Notes: generated by a model from the letters alone, not told the origin. A stretch of DNA of 30,694 bases from Mayfieldus sp038329895 (GCA_038329895.1 JBBQNM010000023.1:1-30694); one strand, 5' to 3'. Shown: positions 1 through 8,502, numbered from the stretch's first letter. A program made the numbers and translations.

Positions 1-201
1 GTTCTCGCCCTGCGCCCCCCAGACGGTGACGTCGAAGTAGTTGGGCTTGTCGATCCACTCGCCGGTCTGCCCGTCCTTGCGGCTGCTGTTGACGGCGACG
101 CGCAGCTTGCAGACAGCGGTGCCGCCGGGGGTGCTGCGCAGCTCGGGATCGCGGGTCAGGTTCCCCGTGATCACAACCGTATTGATGTTCGTCGCGGCCA
201 A
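1..201 (-). CDS. ssb: Single-stranded DNA-binding protein, N-terminal part (cut by window edge)
   Basis: The 67 visible residues are the N-terminal part of an SSB OB fold: MAATNINTVVITGNLTRDPE, then a segment with LRSTPGGTAV, an Arg/Lys-rich hairpin and the strand PNYFDVTVWG. SSB coats single-stranded DNA in replication, repair and recombination. The start is a TTG at 199-201; GAGGAG lies about 8 nt upstream and no ATG or GTG gives a better N terminus. It follows rpsF on the same strand after about 120 nt, matching the common bacterial order rpsF-ssb-rpsR; rpsR would lie outside the window. The C terminus, including any acidic tail, is not visible. Confidence 0.93.
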   Translation of the reverse strand, partial: MAATNINTVVITGNLTRDPELRSTPGGTAVCKLRVAVNSSRKDGQTGEWIDKPNYFDVTVWGAQGEN

Positions 202-280
202 AGTCTTCGCTCCTCTTCAGTTATTCCTTGAGATGTTCAGTCTAAGTCGCGGCCCGGCGGTTCCCTCCCCCGTTGGGGTG

Positions 281-299
281 AAAAGACCGCAACTTGCGG
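281..299 (-). terminator. Weak terminator or attenuator-like hairpin between rpsF and ssb
   Basis: Read on the minus strand, a 5-bp stem (CCGCA/TGCGG) with a 3-nt loop is followed by TCTTTT. A second small dyad, CCCC GTT GGGG, lies at 267-277. The stem is short, so this may only attenuate readthrough from rpsF into ssb, or may be chance. Confidence 0.25.
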
Positions 300-323
300 C
301 GCCACGCGTAGACGACCCCTCGG

Positions 324-701
324 CTAAGAGGCCGGCGCTTCCCGCTTCGCCGCCGCGGGGGGCGAGCTCGGAGCGCTCGCGGCCGGCGGGGCGATGACCG
401 GAGACCTGGGGTCGACGCGGAAGATCCGGAACCGCAGCACGCCGTCGGCGATCTTCAGGCTGTGGTCGAGCTGGCCCAGCAGCTCGGGTGACGCCTCGAA
501 GCGCAGCCAGCGGTAGTCCGCCTCGGTGCGCTGGCGAATCTCGTAGGCGAGCTTTCGCATCCCCCAGTTGTCCTCGTGCTTGAGGTTGCCGTCCGAGTCG
601 ATCTGCTTGCGGACCTCGTCGGCGAGCTTGTCGCGGGCGGAGTCCTCAAAACCTGGATCGAGCATCAGGACCAACTCGTATTCGCGGGGTTCGGTGGCCA
701 A
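324..701 (-). CDS. rpsF: 30S ribosomal protein S6
   Basis: About 125 residues beginning MATEPREYELVLMLDPGFED. The S6 hallmarks are an N-terminal REYELVLMLDP strand, NWGMRKLAYEIRQRTEADYR in the middle and LKIADGVLRFRIFRVD near the end. S6 binds 16S rRNA with S18 in the small-subunit platform. Beyond the usual 95 or so residues there is an Ala/Pro-rich tail (PPAASAPSSPPAAAKREAPAS region). The reading frame stays open further upstream, but that part is encoded by the hairpin repeats, so the TTG at 699-701, directly before the conserved strand, is the likely start. It has no convincing ribosome binding site. First gene of an rpsF-ssb unit. Confidence 0.92.
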   Translation of the reverse strand: MATEPREYELVLMLDPGFEDSARDKLADEVRKQIDSDGNLKHEDNWGMRKLAYEIRQRTEADYRWLRFEASPELLGQLDHSLKIADGVLRFRIFRVDPRSPVIAPPAASAPSSPPAAAKREAPAS

Positions 702-733
702 GAGCGGTCGCTGAGGATATCGGGCAGGTGGTG

Positions 734-790
734 TTGGCCGCGGCGCTGCGCCGCGGCACTGGCGTGTCAGGCGGCAAAGCCGCCGCAAAT
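734..790. repeat. Double-hairpin repeat, copy 1
   Basis: A 57-bp unit with two hairpins. The first is a perfect 9-bp stem, GCCGCGGCG (737-745) and CGCCGCGGC (749-757), with a CTG loop. The second is GGCGGC (770-775) with GCCGCC (779-784) and an AAA loop. It is repeated almost exactly at 796 with a 62-bp period, and a third diverged copy lies at 12704. Confidence 0.85.
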
Positions 791-795
791 ACGGG

Positions 796-852
796 TTGGC
801 CGCGGCGCTGCGCCGCGGCACTGGCGTGTCAGGCGGCGAAGCCGCCGCAATT
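796..852. repeat. Double-hairpin repeat, copy 2
   Basis: Same unit as the copy at 734, differing in the loop of the second hairpin (GAA instead of AAA) and in the last bases. Both copies lie upstream of rpsF and upstream of the divergently oriented gene at 898. Confidence 0.85.
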
Positions 853-897
853 GTTCCGGCAGGGGAGAGGCGCCGCCCCGCGCCCCATTAGGGAGGC

Positions 898-1344
898 GTG
901 TGGAGGCGGATCCGATGGCAGAGCGCCGGGCGTCTGGGCGCCGCGATTGTCGCCTGCGTGGCGATCGTCAGGGTCGCCCCGGGACTGATGCGCGCACCCG
1001 AGCCACCACCGCTGGAGCCCGCTGTCGGCCTGCCGCGGGCACGTCCTCGGTCGCACCCGCCCGCCTTGCGTCAGGGGCCGAAGCCCCGGCCGCCAGGTGC
1101 CCGCCGCCGCCCCCACGATGCGAAAGGGTGGGGGCACGATGCCAAGCCGGGTCGCCGGCCTCGGCAGCGGGATCGGCATGCCGAGCGCCAGCATCCGCCG
1201 CGCCAGGGACGAGGTCACCGGCCTTCCCATCCGCAGGGTCCGCACCCCATGCCCGCCGCGCCTCCGCTCCCGCCGCCGGCTCCGAACGCGGCTCCGCCAC
1301 CAGCTCCGCCAGGCCCGCCGCCGCGGCCCGAATTCGGCTTCTAA
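898..1344 (+). CDS. Small membrane-anchored proline-rich protein, unknown function
   Basis: 148 residues from a GTG start. Residues about 13-31 (LGAAIVACVAIVRVAPGLM) form one hydrophobic segment after a basic N terminus, so the protein is probably anchored with its C terminus outside. The rest is low-complexity: basic Arg/Pro/His-rich stretches, then a nearly pure Pro/Ala tail ending PRPEFGF. No enzyme motif is visible. GGGAGG lies just upstream of the GTG, at unusually short spacing. It converges on otsA. High GC leaves several overlapping open frames here; this one is preferred because of the membrane segment and its natural codon pattern. Confidence 0.5.
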   Translation: MWRRIRWQSAGRLGAAIVACVAIVRVAPGLMRAPEPPPLEPAVGLPRARPRSHPPALRQGPKPRPPGARRRPHDAKGWGHDAKPGRRPRQRDRHAERQHPPRQGRGHRPSHPQGPHPMPAAPPLPPPAPNAAPPPAPPGPPPRPEFGF

Positions 1345-1388
1345 TGGCTAGTGGCCCAGTGCCAGTGGCTAGTGACCAGCGACTAACC
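1344..1388. repeat. Short direct repeats between convergent genes
   Basis: TGGCTAGTG occurs at about 1344 and again about 22 bp on, within a stretch rich in CTAGTG, CCAGTG and GACTA words that reaches the otsA stop codon. It separates the convergent gene at 898 from otsA. No U tract and no strong hairpin is seen, so a terminator role is unproven. Confidence 0.3.
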
Positions 1389-2855
1389 CACCGCGGCCCG
1401 ATCGCCGCGTTTCAGGCGGATGTCGGCGAGCTGCTCGTCGACCCAGTCGCCGGGATCGCGCGAGAGGATGATCTCGCGCAGACGCTGCGCACGCACGCGC
1501 CGCTCCTCCATGTCCATGGTCAGCGCCCGGTAGATCGTGTCGGCCTGCTCCTGGATGTCGAACGGGTTCACCGACAGCGCGCAGTCGGCCAGCTCCTCGT
1601 GCGAGCCGGTGTTCTCGGAGAGCATCAGCACGCCGGAGCGCGTGTTGACGATCGGCGCCTCCTTGGCGACCAGGTTCATGCCGTCGAAGATCGAGTTGAC
1701 CATCAGCAGATCGAACTGCTTGTAGCGGGCGACGGCGTCGTGGAAGTTCTCGTAGATCCGCAGGTCGATGGGCATCCAGTCGGTGGTGCCGTGGCGGTGG
1801 TTGATGACCGCTACCAGCGCCTCGATTCGCTCCAGGTACTCCTGGTATTCGGCAACGTCCTGCCGGGAGGGCTGCAGGTGCGCGATGAAGGTCACCTTCT
1901 CGCGGAACTCGGGGTGCTGGGCGAGGAAGGTGTCGAAGGCGGTGAATCCGCGCAGCACGTTCTTGGACAGGTCGGCGCGATCGACGCGGATGATCAGATG
2001 CTCGCGGCGACGCTCGAGCACCTCGCGCTCGGCCTCGGCGACCTCCTCGGAGGCGGCCGCCCGCTCCAGCCGCTCCGCGTCGACCGCCAGCGGGTAGGCG
2101 CGCACCCAGGTCTCGCCGCCGGGATGGCTGACACTGAGGTCGCCATAGCTGACGTCGAGCTCGAGAAGCTCCTGGCAGCAGCGCAGAAAGTTGCGGCAGT
2201 AGGCGCTGGTGTGGAAGCCGATGATGTCGTTGGCGAGCATGCCGCGATAGATCTCCTCGCGCCAGCGCCCCGGCAGCACTCGCCAGCTGTCCGGCTGCGA
2301 CCACGGGATGTGCACGAAGTGGTGAAGGAACGCATCGGGTCGCTCGGCGCGGATCAGGGCGGGCGCCGTGTAGAGGTGGTAGTCGTGGAGCATCACCAAC
2401 GGCTCCCGGTCGTCGCGGATCTGCCTGACGACCTCGCCGGCGATGTCCTCGTTGACCGCCTTGTAGCCGAACTCCCAGGCGTCGAGCTCCTCCTCGCGGA
2501 TGTCGGGGGCGTTGGAGAGGTCCCAGAGGTAGTGCTGGATGAACCAGAGGATCGGGTTGGCGATCACGTTGTAGAAGCGGTCGTAGGAGTCGGGGTCGCT
2601 CTCGACCAGGCAGAGCCGGTAGGTGACGCCCTCGATCTCGATCTCGATCGGCCCGTCGGTCTCCTCGAAGACGGCGACGTCTTCGTCGGTCATCGTCGAG
2701 GCGATCCAGAGCGCATCTCGGTGCGAGACGAGGCCGGAAAGCGCGGTCACCAGGCCGCCGCCGCCCCTGTTCACCCGGCGATTTCCCTGCTCGTCTCGTT
2801 CGAACTGGGCAGGACCGCGATTGGAGACGATGACTAGGCGCGGAATGTCGGGCAT
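1383..2855 (-). CDS. otsA: Trehalose-6-phosphate synthase (GT20)
   Basis: 490 residues, the usual OtsA length. The N-terminal nucleotide-loop region reads LVIVSNRGP (7-15) followed by NRGGGGLVTAL; later family blocks include LWFIQHYLWDL, VMLHDYHLYTAPALIRAERP, HFVHIPWSQPDSWRVLP, NDIIGFHTSAYCRNFL and, near the C terminus, DGMNLVAKEAPIVN and LMLSENTGSHEEL. OtsA joins an NDP-glucose to glucose-6-phosphate, giving trehalose-6-phosphate in the cytoplasm. It is the last gene of the apparent six-gene operon, 23 nt after treT. No trehalose-6-phosphate phosphatase (otsB) is visible in the window. Confidence 0.95.
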   Translation of the reverse strand: MPDIPRLVIVSNRGPAQFERDEQGNRRVNRGGGGLVTALSGLVSHRDALWIASTMTDEDVAVFEETDGPIEIEIEGVTYRLCLVESDPDSYDRFYNVIANPILWFIQHYLWDLSNAPDIREEELDAWEFGYKAVNEDIAGEVVRQIRDDREPLVMLHDYHLYTAPALIRAERPDAFLHHFVHIPWSQPDSWRVLPGRWREEIYRGMLANDIIGFHTSAYCRNFLRCCQELLELDVSYGDLSVSHPGGETWVRAYPLAVDAERLERAAASEEVAEAEREVLERRREHLIIRVDRADLSKNVLRGFTAFDTFLAQHPEFREKVTFIAHLQPSRQDVAEYQEYLERIEALVAVINHRHGTTDWMPIDLRIYENFHDAVARYKQFDLLMVNSIFDGMNLVAKEAPIVNTRSGVLMLSENTGSHEELADCALSVNPFDIQEQADTIYRALTMDMEERRVRAQRLREIILSRDPGDWVDEQLADIRLKRGDRAAVG

Positions 2856-2878
2856 GGGGTGAGGGTACCCGCCAGCGA

Positions 2879-4123
2879 CTAGACCTCCAGGTCAGTGAAC
2901 ATCTCGAGCCAGTCGCGCAGTAGGCGCGGGGTGAGGAAATGGGCCCGTGTGTGCTCCTTGCCCTTGCGGCCGAGGAACTTGCCCAGCGCCGGGTCGGTGA
3001 GGATCTCCAGCGAGCGCGCCGCGGCCTCCTGGGGCGAGTTGACCAGAAAGCCGCTCTCGCCGTCGGAGATCTGCATCGGGATGCCGCCGACGTTGCCGGC
3101 CACGACCGGCCGCACCTTCCACAGCGCCTCGGTGACCGTCAGCCCGAAGCCCTCGCGGATCGATTTCTGAAGCACGACGTCGGACTGCGACTGGAAAGCG
3201 TTGACCTCGATCGCGCCGACGTTGTTGAGGTTGTTGAGGATCTTGATGTCGGGGTCGGAGTCCGCGTACTCGAAGGTCTTCTGGAAGAACTCCCAGCCCT
3301 CCGGATCGTCGGTGGCCATCGAACCGACCAGCGCCAGCTGCACCTCGGGCATCTGGCGGGTGACCACGCGATAGGCGTCGATCACCCCGATTGGGTCCTT
3401 CCAGGGATCGAAGCGGGAGACCTGGCACATCAGCGGCCGGTCGATGTCGATCCCGAACTGGCCGCAGACGAAGGAGGCGTCCTCTGGCGAGAGCGCCATG
3501 TTCTTCGGCGACAGCGGGTCGATCGCCGGGGGGACAATGCGGATTTCGGGGCCCGTGTTCCCGTCGAGGCCCTCGGGGACGTACTGCTGCATGTGCCAGA
3601 CGGTCGCGTCGTATTCGTGCATCTGCGGCAGCAGCCTCTCGATCGGCGCCGGGTTGGGTTCGGAGAGGTCTATGTGGCAGCGCCAGATCCAGCGCTTCGC
3701 GTGCCCGGCGGCCACCGACCGCACGCCGATCGGCTGCGGGTCGTGGACGATGATCACGTCCCAGTCCTCGTTGATAGCCCGCCCATTCAGCTCGTTGACG
3801 CGATCGAAGAGCTCCCACTGCTCGTCGCTCAGTGTGGTCTCGTCCCCCTGCAGCGAGTTGTGGAGGAGCTTGGTCGCGTTGAAGAACTCCTCCTGGCCCA
3901 TGATCACCTGCCAGTGTGCGTCGAGCCCGACGTTGCGCATCAGCGGCACCAGCGCGTAGAGGATCTCGGAGACCCCGCCGCCGAACGCAGTCGCGCTGAC
4001 GTGCAGGACACGGCGCCCCTCAAGCGGTCCCGCAAGCTCGCGGATTCGCTCGATCAGCTCGCGGCCGCAAAGATGCGTGTAGTCGGCCAGCGTTTTGTCC
4101 CCTAGTGCGACTTCTTGGAGCAA
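2879..4123 (-). CDS. treT: Trehalose synthase TreT-type glycosyltransferase (GT4)
   Basis: 414 residues. The N-terminal GT-B half has RVLHVSATAFGGGVSEILYA, close to the start of TreT proteins, then EEFFNATKLLHNSLQG and DVIIVHDPQP. The C-terminal half has CQVSRFDPWKDPIGVIDAY and EGFGLTVTEALWKVRPVVAG, with the E-x7-E pattern of GT4 enzymes. TreT makes trehalose directly from NDP-glucose and glucose, and is known in thermophilic archaea and Rubrobacter. It lies 34 nt after the phosphatase gene and 23 nt before otsA, so two trehalose routes would be co-expressed. A related GT4 such as sucrose synthase is less likely given the otsA neighbour. Confidence 0.85.
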   Translation of the reverse strand: MLQEVALGDKTLADYTHLCGRELIERIRELAGPLEGRRVLHVSATAFGGGVSEILYALVPLMRNVGLDAHWQVIMGQEEFFNATKLLHNSLQGDETTLSDEQWELFDRVNELNGRAINEDWDVIIVHDPQPIGVRSVAAGHAKRWIWRCHIDLSEPNPAPIERLLPQMHEYDATVWHMQQYVPEGLDGNTGPEIRIVPPAIDPLSPKNMALSPEDASFVCGQFGIDIDRPLMCQVSRFDPWKDPIGVIDAYRVVTRQMPEVQLALVGSMATDDPEGWEFFQKTFEYADSDPDIKILNNLNNVGAIEVNAFQSQSDVVLQKSIREGFGLTVTEALWKVRPVVAGNVGGIPMQISDGESGFLVNSPQEAAARSLEILTDPALGKFLGRKGKEHTRAHFLTPRLLRDWLEMFTDLEV

Positions 4124-4157
4124 GCCCGAAACCCCGTTTCAGTTGGAGTGGCGTCTA

Positions 4158-5105
4158 TCAGCCTGAAGCCGTCGCAAGACGTTCGATTCCTGCGTCGATG
4201 GCGGCGCAGATCTTCGCATGAAGGTCTCGGTTTGCGGCGGTGATGCATGAGATCTGAAAGTCGGCCCCCGAGCCGAGCAGCGGACGGGAGGCAAGCGGCG
4301 CGCCGTAGGCGTCGGTGACCACCGCGCCGGCCTCCTCGAGACAGAGGGCCGCCGCCGCGAGGTCGTAGGGCGAGTTGTTGAGCACCGCGCCTTCGCCGAC
4401 CCGTTCGAACCGCGCTCGCATGCCGGGCAGGTCGGCGACCATGCGCGGGCCCGGCTCGACGTAGGCGTCGAGCTGCCCGGTCGCGATCCGCGTCATGTCG
4501 TAGGTCGCCGAGCCGAGGTCGAAGGTGGCGCCGCCGACCGAGGAGGCGTCGATCAGCTCCGCGAGCACCTCGATCGTCTGCCGCGCCGGGCGTCCGCGCA
4601 GACCGTAGGTCCAGAACATCCGCTCCAGTCGTGTGTTCGAGGAGAGCTGGGGCGCCGGGTGAAGGCCCGCACCGCGCTCGGCGATGAAGGCGGCGCCGCT
4701 CTTGATCTCGACGATGCAGCCGATCGCCACGTCTCCCATCGTCGGTTCGCCTTCCAATCGGGCCGCGGCGACCGACACGCAGGCCGACTCGAAGCCTGCC
4801 AGGGCAGGGCGGGTGCCGTCGATCGGGTCGACGATCAGGACCCAGGACGGATCGCGGCCCGCCGGGGTGACCATGCCGCGATCCTCGGAGTAGAAGGCGA
4901 CCTCCGGCGCCCGCTCGGCAAGGAAGCTCTCCATCAGCGACTCGGCGCGCTCGTCGATCGCGAACGTGACGTCGCCGCCCTCGCCGCGACCGCCGTCGGC
5001 GCCGACGTGGTCGCGCCCGCGATGGGATCCCAGCTCGCCGATCAATTCGGCTCGCAGCGCCAGCGCGAGATCGGAGCAGAGCGCCCGGGGTGGAGCGACG
5101 GACAC
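4158..5105 (-). CDS. Inositol monophosphatase-family phosphatase
   Basis: 315 residues from a GTG start. The three metal motifs of the IMPase/FBPase-like superfamily are present: SED at 73-75 (the usual GEE/SEE position), DPIDGT at 93-98, and YDLAAAALCLEEAGAVVTD with Asp 248. The central block FDLGSATYDMTRIATGQLDAYVEPG also fits the family. Such Mg-dependent enzymes hydrolyse sugar- or inositol-phosphates. The gene sits 12 nt after the htrA-like gene and 34 nt before treT. With no otsB nearby, trehalose-6-phosphate is one conceivable substrate, but this is only inferred from position; the substrate cannot be read from the sequence. Confidence 0.82.
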   Translation of the reverse strand: MSVAPPRALCSDLALALRAELIGELGSHRGRDHVGADGGRGEGGDVTFAIDERAESLMESFLAERAPEVAFYSEDRGMVTPAGRDPSWVLIVDPIDGTRPALAGFESACVSVAAARLEGEPTMGDVAIGCIVEIKSGAAFIAERGAGLHPAPQLSSNTRLERMFWTYGLRGRPARQTIEVLAELIDASSVGGATFDLGSATYDMTRIATGQLDAYVEPGPRMVADLPGMRARFERVGEGAVLNNSPYDLAAAALCLEEAGAVVTDAYGAPLASRPLLGSGADFQISCITAANRDLHAKICAAIDAGIERLATASG

Positions 5106-5117
5106 CGCGGCCGTGGT

Positions 5118-6314
5118 CTACCCGGAGGACCCGGTCGGCCGCGTGCCAAGCGTGACGTCGATGCTCTGGTGCTGACCGTCGCGGAGGATCTGGAGCGTCA
5201 CGTGGTCGCCGGGCTTGTACTGCGAGATGAAGATGGAGAGGTCGCTGGGCCCAACCACCTTCTTGCCGTTGACCGCCAGGATGAGGTCGCCTCCGACCCT
5301 CACCGGCGAGGCCTGGAAGTGGATCGTGTGATCGGCGCCCTTCAGGCCCGCCTGGTCGGCGGGACCGCCGGGAACGACCTTGGCGATCAGTCCCCCGTAG
5401 TCGGTGTCGAGCCCCAGGTGCTGGGAAAGCTGCGGGTAAAGCGCTTGGCTCGAGACCCCGATGTAGGCGTACTCCGCCTTGCCGTTGGTGCGCAGCTGGT
5501 CCAGCGACCGCTTTATGGCCGAGATCGGAACTGCGAAGCCGACTCCGGCGTTGGTGTCGGAGCGGGTCTCTATCTGCTGGTTGATGCCGACCACGTTGGC
5601 GTTCGCGTCGAGCAGCGGGCCTCCCGAGTTGCCCGGATTGATCGCCGCATCGGTCTGGATTTCGTTCTCGATCTGAAACTGGGTCAACGACTTCACCGAG
5701 CGCTTCTTGGCCGACACGATGCCCACTGTGAGCGATTGCTGCTCGCCGAACGGGCTGCCGATCGCGGCCACTGGATCACCGACCTGAAGGTTCGCGTCGT
5801 TGCCGAGCTGCAATGGGACCAGGTCGAGCCCGTCGGGGTCGACCTTGATCAGCGCCACGTCGGCGAACGGGTCGACGCCGAGCACCTGGGCGGAGACCCG
5901 GTTTCGGTCCGCAAACTCCACGTACACCTGGTTGGCCTTGCTGAGGTTCGAGCCCTCTCCCTGGCTGACCACATGGGCGTTGGTGACGATCTCACCGTCC
6001 TTGTTGAGCACGAATCCCGATCCCTGGCCCGCCGCAGCCTGGCCGAGCAGCCCGCTGCCGCCGAAGACCGACAGCACGGTGACCACCCCGGGTGCAGCTC
6101 GCTGATAGATCTGCACTGGGTTGAACTGGCTCCCGGACGCCTGCACGACGACCCGGGGGGGCGGCGGAGTCGCGGCGGCCGTCGCGCCCGCCGACTTGCC
6201 GTTGTTCCCGTTGCCCCCACTACCGCAGGCCGCCAGCACCACCGTCGCCGCGGTGGCGCACGCCATCGCGGCGCGACTCGCGAACCGTCCCCTGCCGGTG
6301 CCGCGAAGCCTCAC
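5118..6314 (-). CDS. HtrA/DegP-like trypsin-fold serine protease with PDZ domain, lipoprotein
   Basis: 398 residues. A signal peptide ends in the lipobox LAAC (27-30), so the mature protein should be lipid-anchored on the outer face of the membrane. A Gly/Asn/Pro-rich linker follows. The S1C protease domain carries the full triad: His 114 in VTNAHVV, Asp 152 in PFADVALIKV, Ser 230 in INPGNSGGPLLD. One PDZ domain occupies roughly 285-390 (YAYIGVSSQALYPQL, GGDLILAVNGKKVVGPSDL). The role is presumably quality control or regulated proteolysis of envelope proteins. Its start overlaps the stop of the sensor kinase gene by 4 nt (ATGA), implying translational coupling. Confidence 0.92.
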   Translation of the reverse strand: MRLRGTGRGRFASRAAMACATAATVVLAACGSGGNGNNGKSAGATAAATPPPPRVVVQASGSQFNPVQIYQRAAPGVVTVLSVFGGSGLLGQAAAGQGSGFVLNKDGEIVTNAHVVSQGEGSNLSKANQVYVEFADRNRVSAQVLGVDPFADVALIKVDPDGLDLVPLQLGNDANLQVGDPVAAIGSPFGEQQSLTVGIVSAKKRSVKSLTQFQIENEIQTDAAINPGNSGGPLLDANANVVGINQQIETRSDTNAGVGFAVPISAIKRSLDQLRTNGKAEYAYIGVSSQALYPQLSQHLGLDTDYGGLIAKVVPGGPADQAGLKGADHTIHFQASPVRVGGDLILAVNGKKVVGPSDLSIFISQYKPGDHVTLQILRDGQHQSIDVTLGTRPTGSSG

Positions 6315-7777
6315 GCAGTGGCTCCGCTGGGCGCCTCGTCGGGCTCTCCCCGCGACGGGCTCGGTGCGGGGCGAGCGAGCGGGAGATCGAGGATGAACGC
6401 GGTGAAACCCTTGCTGGAGACGACGCCGAGGCGACCCTCCATGCGCTCGGCGAGCTCACGGGCGATCGCCAGGCCGAGGCCCGAGCCGCTCACGGAGTCG
6501 CCGGTGTGGAAGCGCTCGAAGATCTGCGCCTGGGCGCGGGGCCCGATTCCGGGTCCGCCCTCGTCGGAGACGATCAGCTCCGCGCGTCCGCTGTCTTGGG
6601 TCGTCGTCACGGTCACCTTGACGCCTTCGGGGGTGTGGCCGAGGGCGTTGTCGAGCAGGATACGGATGATCTGCCGCACTCGATCGGGGTCGGCCTCGGC
6701 CAGCGCCCGGCGATCGGGGGTCCGCACCTCCAATCTCGAGCCGTGGAGGTCGGCGGCGGGACCGAACTCGCGGGCGATCTCCGTCGCCAGCTCGCCGAGG
6801 TCCACGGTCCCGGTAGAGATCTCCAGCGCCCCGGCGTCCAGTCTCGAGAGGTCGAGCAGGTCGGTGGTCAGCTTGGTCAGCCGGACCACCTGCTCACGCA
6901 TCGTGCGAACGAACTCGGCCCGCGCCTCGGGGTCGGGGTCCTCCTCGTCGAGCAGCTCGACGAACCCTCCCAACGAGAAGATCGGCGTGCGCAGCTCATG
7001 CGATGCGTTGGCGATGAACTGCTTGCGGGCGTGGTCGAGCTCGGCGAGGCGACGCTGCATGTCGTTGAAGGTGCCCGCAAGCTGGCCCAGTTCGTCGGAG
7101 GAGTCGACCGGGATCGGGGAGAAGTCGCCGCGCGCGACCCTCTGGGCGGCCCGGTCGAGGCGGCTGAGGCGGCGCGAGATCGCCCGAGCCGCCCAGAACC
7201 CGGCCAGCAGCGAGAGGGCGAGTGCGATTGCCCCGGCGATCAGGATCTGGCGCTTGATCAGCGCCACGTTGTCGCTCACCTCGCCGAGCGTCTGCGAGAA
7301 GACGGCGATCCATACCGGACGCGCCGCAGGCAGCGGGAGGGCGACCTCGCCGCTGCGCGAGCCCGAGATCACCTCGGTGCCGGCGCGGGCCTCGCCCTCG
7401 GCAGCCTGGGCGGCTACGTCGAATCGGGCCGCAACCGGGCTGGACTGCGCCTGTGAGTCGCTGATCACGAAGGCGGGCCTCGGCACCCCACTGGCGTCGC
7501 GCACGCCGAGCAGCGTTACCCGCGAGTCCGTTGCCTGAGAGACGCGGCGCAAGAGCGCCCCGAGCTGCGGTTGCGATAGCCCCTCCCGCATCGCCTGCAG
7601 CAGGTGAGCGCTCTGCTGTGTGCTGCGGTCCTCGAGCCGTGACAGCTTCTCGGAGGTGAGGCTTGATTGAAGCTGCGGGACGACGTAGAGGTAGACGAAG
7701 CCGATCGCTGCCGCCGTGATCCCGAAGAACAGCAGCAGAAGTCGATTGCGAACCGTGTTGAGCCGTTGCCATCTCAT
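6311..7777 (-). CDS. Two-component sensor histidine kinase
   Basis: 488 residues. TM1 at about 11-33, an extracytoplasmic sensor of about 140 residues, TM2 at about 176-198, HAMP at about 196-249 (ISRRLSRLDRAAQRVARGDF), HisKA with phospho-acceptor His 260 in ANASHELRTP, and an HATPase domain with N box LLDNALGHTP, G1 box DEGGPGIGP and G2 box GSGLGLAIARELAERM. The sensor region resembles no ligand-binding family I can name. It lies 20 nt after the response regulator gene and overlaps the protease gene by 4 nt. The pairing with an HtrA-type protease suggests a CpxA- or MprB-like envelope stress sensor; the stimulus is unknown. Confidence 0.94.
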   Translation of the reverse strand: MRWQRLNTVRNRLLLLFFGITAAAIGFVYLYVVPQLQSSLTSEKLSRLEDRSTQQSAHLLQAMREGLSQPQLGALLRRVSQATDSRVTLLGVRDASGVPRPAFVISDSQAQSSPVAARFDVAAQAAEGEARAGTEVISGSRSGEVALPLPAARPVWIAVFSQTLGEVSDNVALIKRQILIAGAIALALSLLAGFWAARAISRRLSRLDRAAQRVARGDFSPIPVDSSDELGQLAGTFNDMQRRLAELDHARKQFIANASHELRTPIFSLGGFVELLDEEDPDPEARAEFVRTMREQVVRLTKLTTDLLDLSRLDAGALEISTGTVDLGELATEIAREFGPAADLHGSRLEVRTPDRRALAEADPDRVRQIIRILLDNALGHTPEGVKVTVTTTQDSGRAELIVSDEGGPGIGPRAQAQIFERFHTGDSVSGSGLGLAIARELAERMEGRLGVVSSKGFTAFILDLPLARPAPSPSRGEPDEAPSGATA

Positions 7778-7797
7778 CGTCGCCGCCCGGGCTGCGC

Positions 7798-8502
7798 TCA
7801 GGATTCCTCCCGGAAGCGGTATCCGACCCCGCGTACGGTGAGCAGGTACTCGGGGGTGCGCGATTCGCGCTCGATCTTCTCTCGCAGATGTCGGATGTGG
7901 ACGTCGACCGTGCGCGGGTCGCGGTACTCGGAGTCACCCCAGACGTGCTCGAGCAGCGTCTCGCGCGACAGCACGCGGCCCGGCGCCCGCGCGAGCGCCG
8001 CGAGGATCTCGAACTCGACGTAGGTGAGCTGCACGGTGTCGCGCCGGACCATCACCGTGCGGCGCTCGAAGTCGATGTGCAGATCGCCGCTTTGGATCGG
8101 CTCCGCGACCGCCTGCCGGGCCCCCGGCATTCGCGAGCGCCGCAGCGCCGCCTTCACACGGCTGCGGAACTCCCGCATCGAGAACGGCTTGGTGATGTAG
8201 TCGTCGGCGCCCATTTCCAGGCCGACGACCTTGTCGATCTCGTCACCCTTCGCGGTCAGCATGATGATCGGGACCTGGCTGCGCGAGCGCATGCGCCGGC
8301 ACACCTCGACCCCGTCGAGCTTCGGCAGCATCAGGTCGAGCACCACGAGGTCGAAGCGCTGCTCGGAGAAGCGGCGCAGCGCCTCCTGGCCGTCGTGGGC
8401 CGCAATCACCTCGTATCCGTCTCTACGAAGCGGATAGGTGAGCAGTGTCTGCACGGCCTGCTCGTCGTCGACGAGCAGGATTCGCGCCGATCCCTCGGCC
8501 AT
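7798..8502 (-). CDS. OmpR/PhoB-family response regulator
   Basis: 234 residues. Receiver domain at 7-120 with the acidic pair DDE (12-14), phospho-acceptor Asp 56 in VVLDLMLP and Lys 105 in DYITKPFS. The C-terminal winged helix (about 135-232) has VQLTYVEFEILAALARAPGR, RETLLEHVWG and RTVDVHIRHLREKIE, as in OmpR-type regulators. It is the first gene of the minus-strand run RR-kinase-protease-phosphatase-TreT-OtsA, so it may autoregulate the whole unit. No clear Shine-Dalgarno precedes the ATG. Confidence 0.95.
   Translation of the reverse strand: MAEGSARILLVDDEQAVQTLLTYPLRRDGYEVIAAHDGQEALRRFSEQRFDLVVLDLMLPKLDGVEVCRRMRSRSQVPIIMLTAKGDEIDKVVGLEMGADDYITKPFSMREFRSRVKAALRRSRMPGARQAVAEPIQSGDLHIDFERRTVMVRRDTVQLTYVEFEILAALARAPGRVLSRETLLEHVWGDSEYRDPRTVDVHIRHLREKIERESRTPEYLLTVRGVGYRFREES

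Noticed and set aside
576..2837. A 753-codon open frame on the plus strand opposite rpsF and otsA
   Set aside because: Antisense to otsA, whose motifs are unmistakable. Long open frames on the opposite strand are expected at this GC content, and the translation is Val/Asp/Gly-rich without domains.
4659..7538. A 959-codon plus-strand open frame, the longest in the window
   Set aside because: It covers the phosphatase, protease and kinase genes in antisense; all three have complete catalytic motifs, and this frame shows none.
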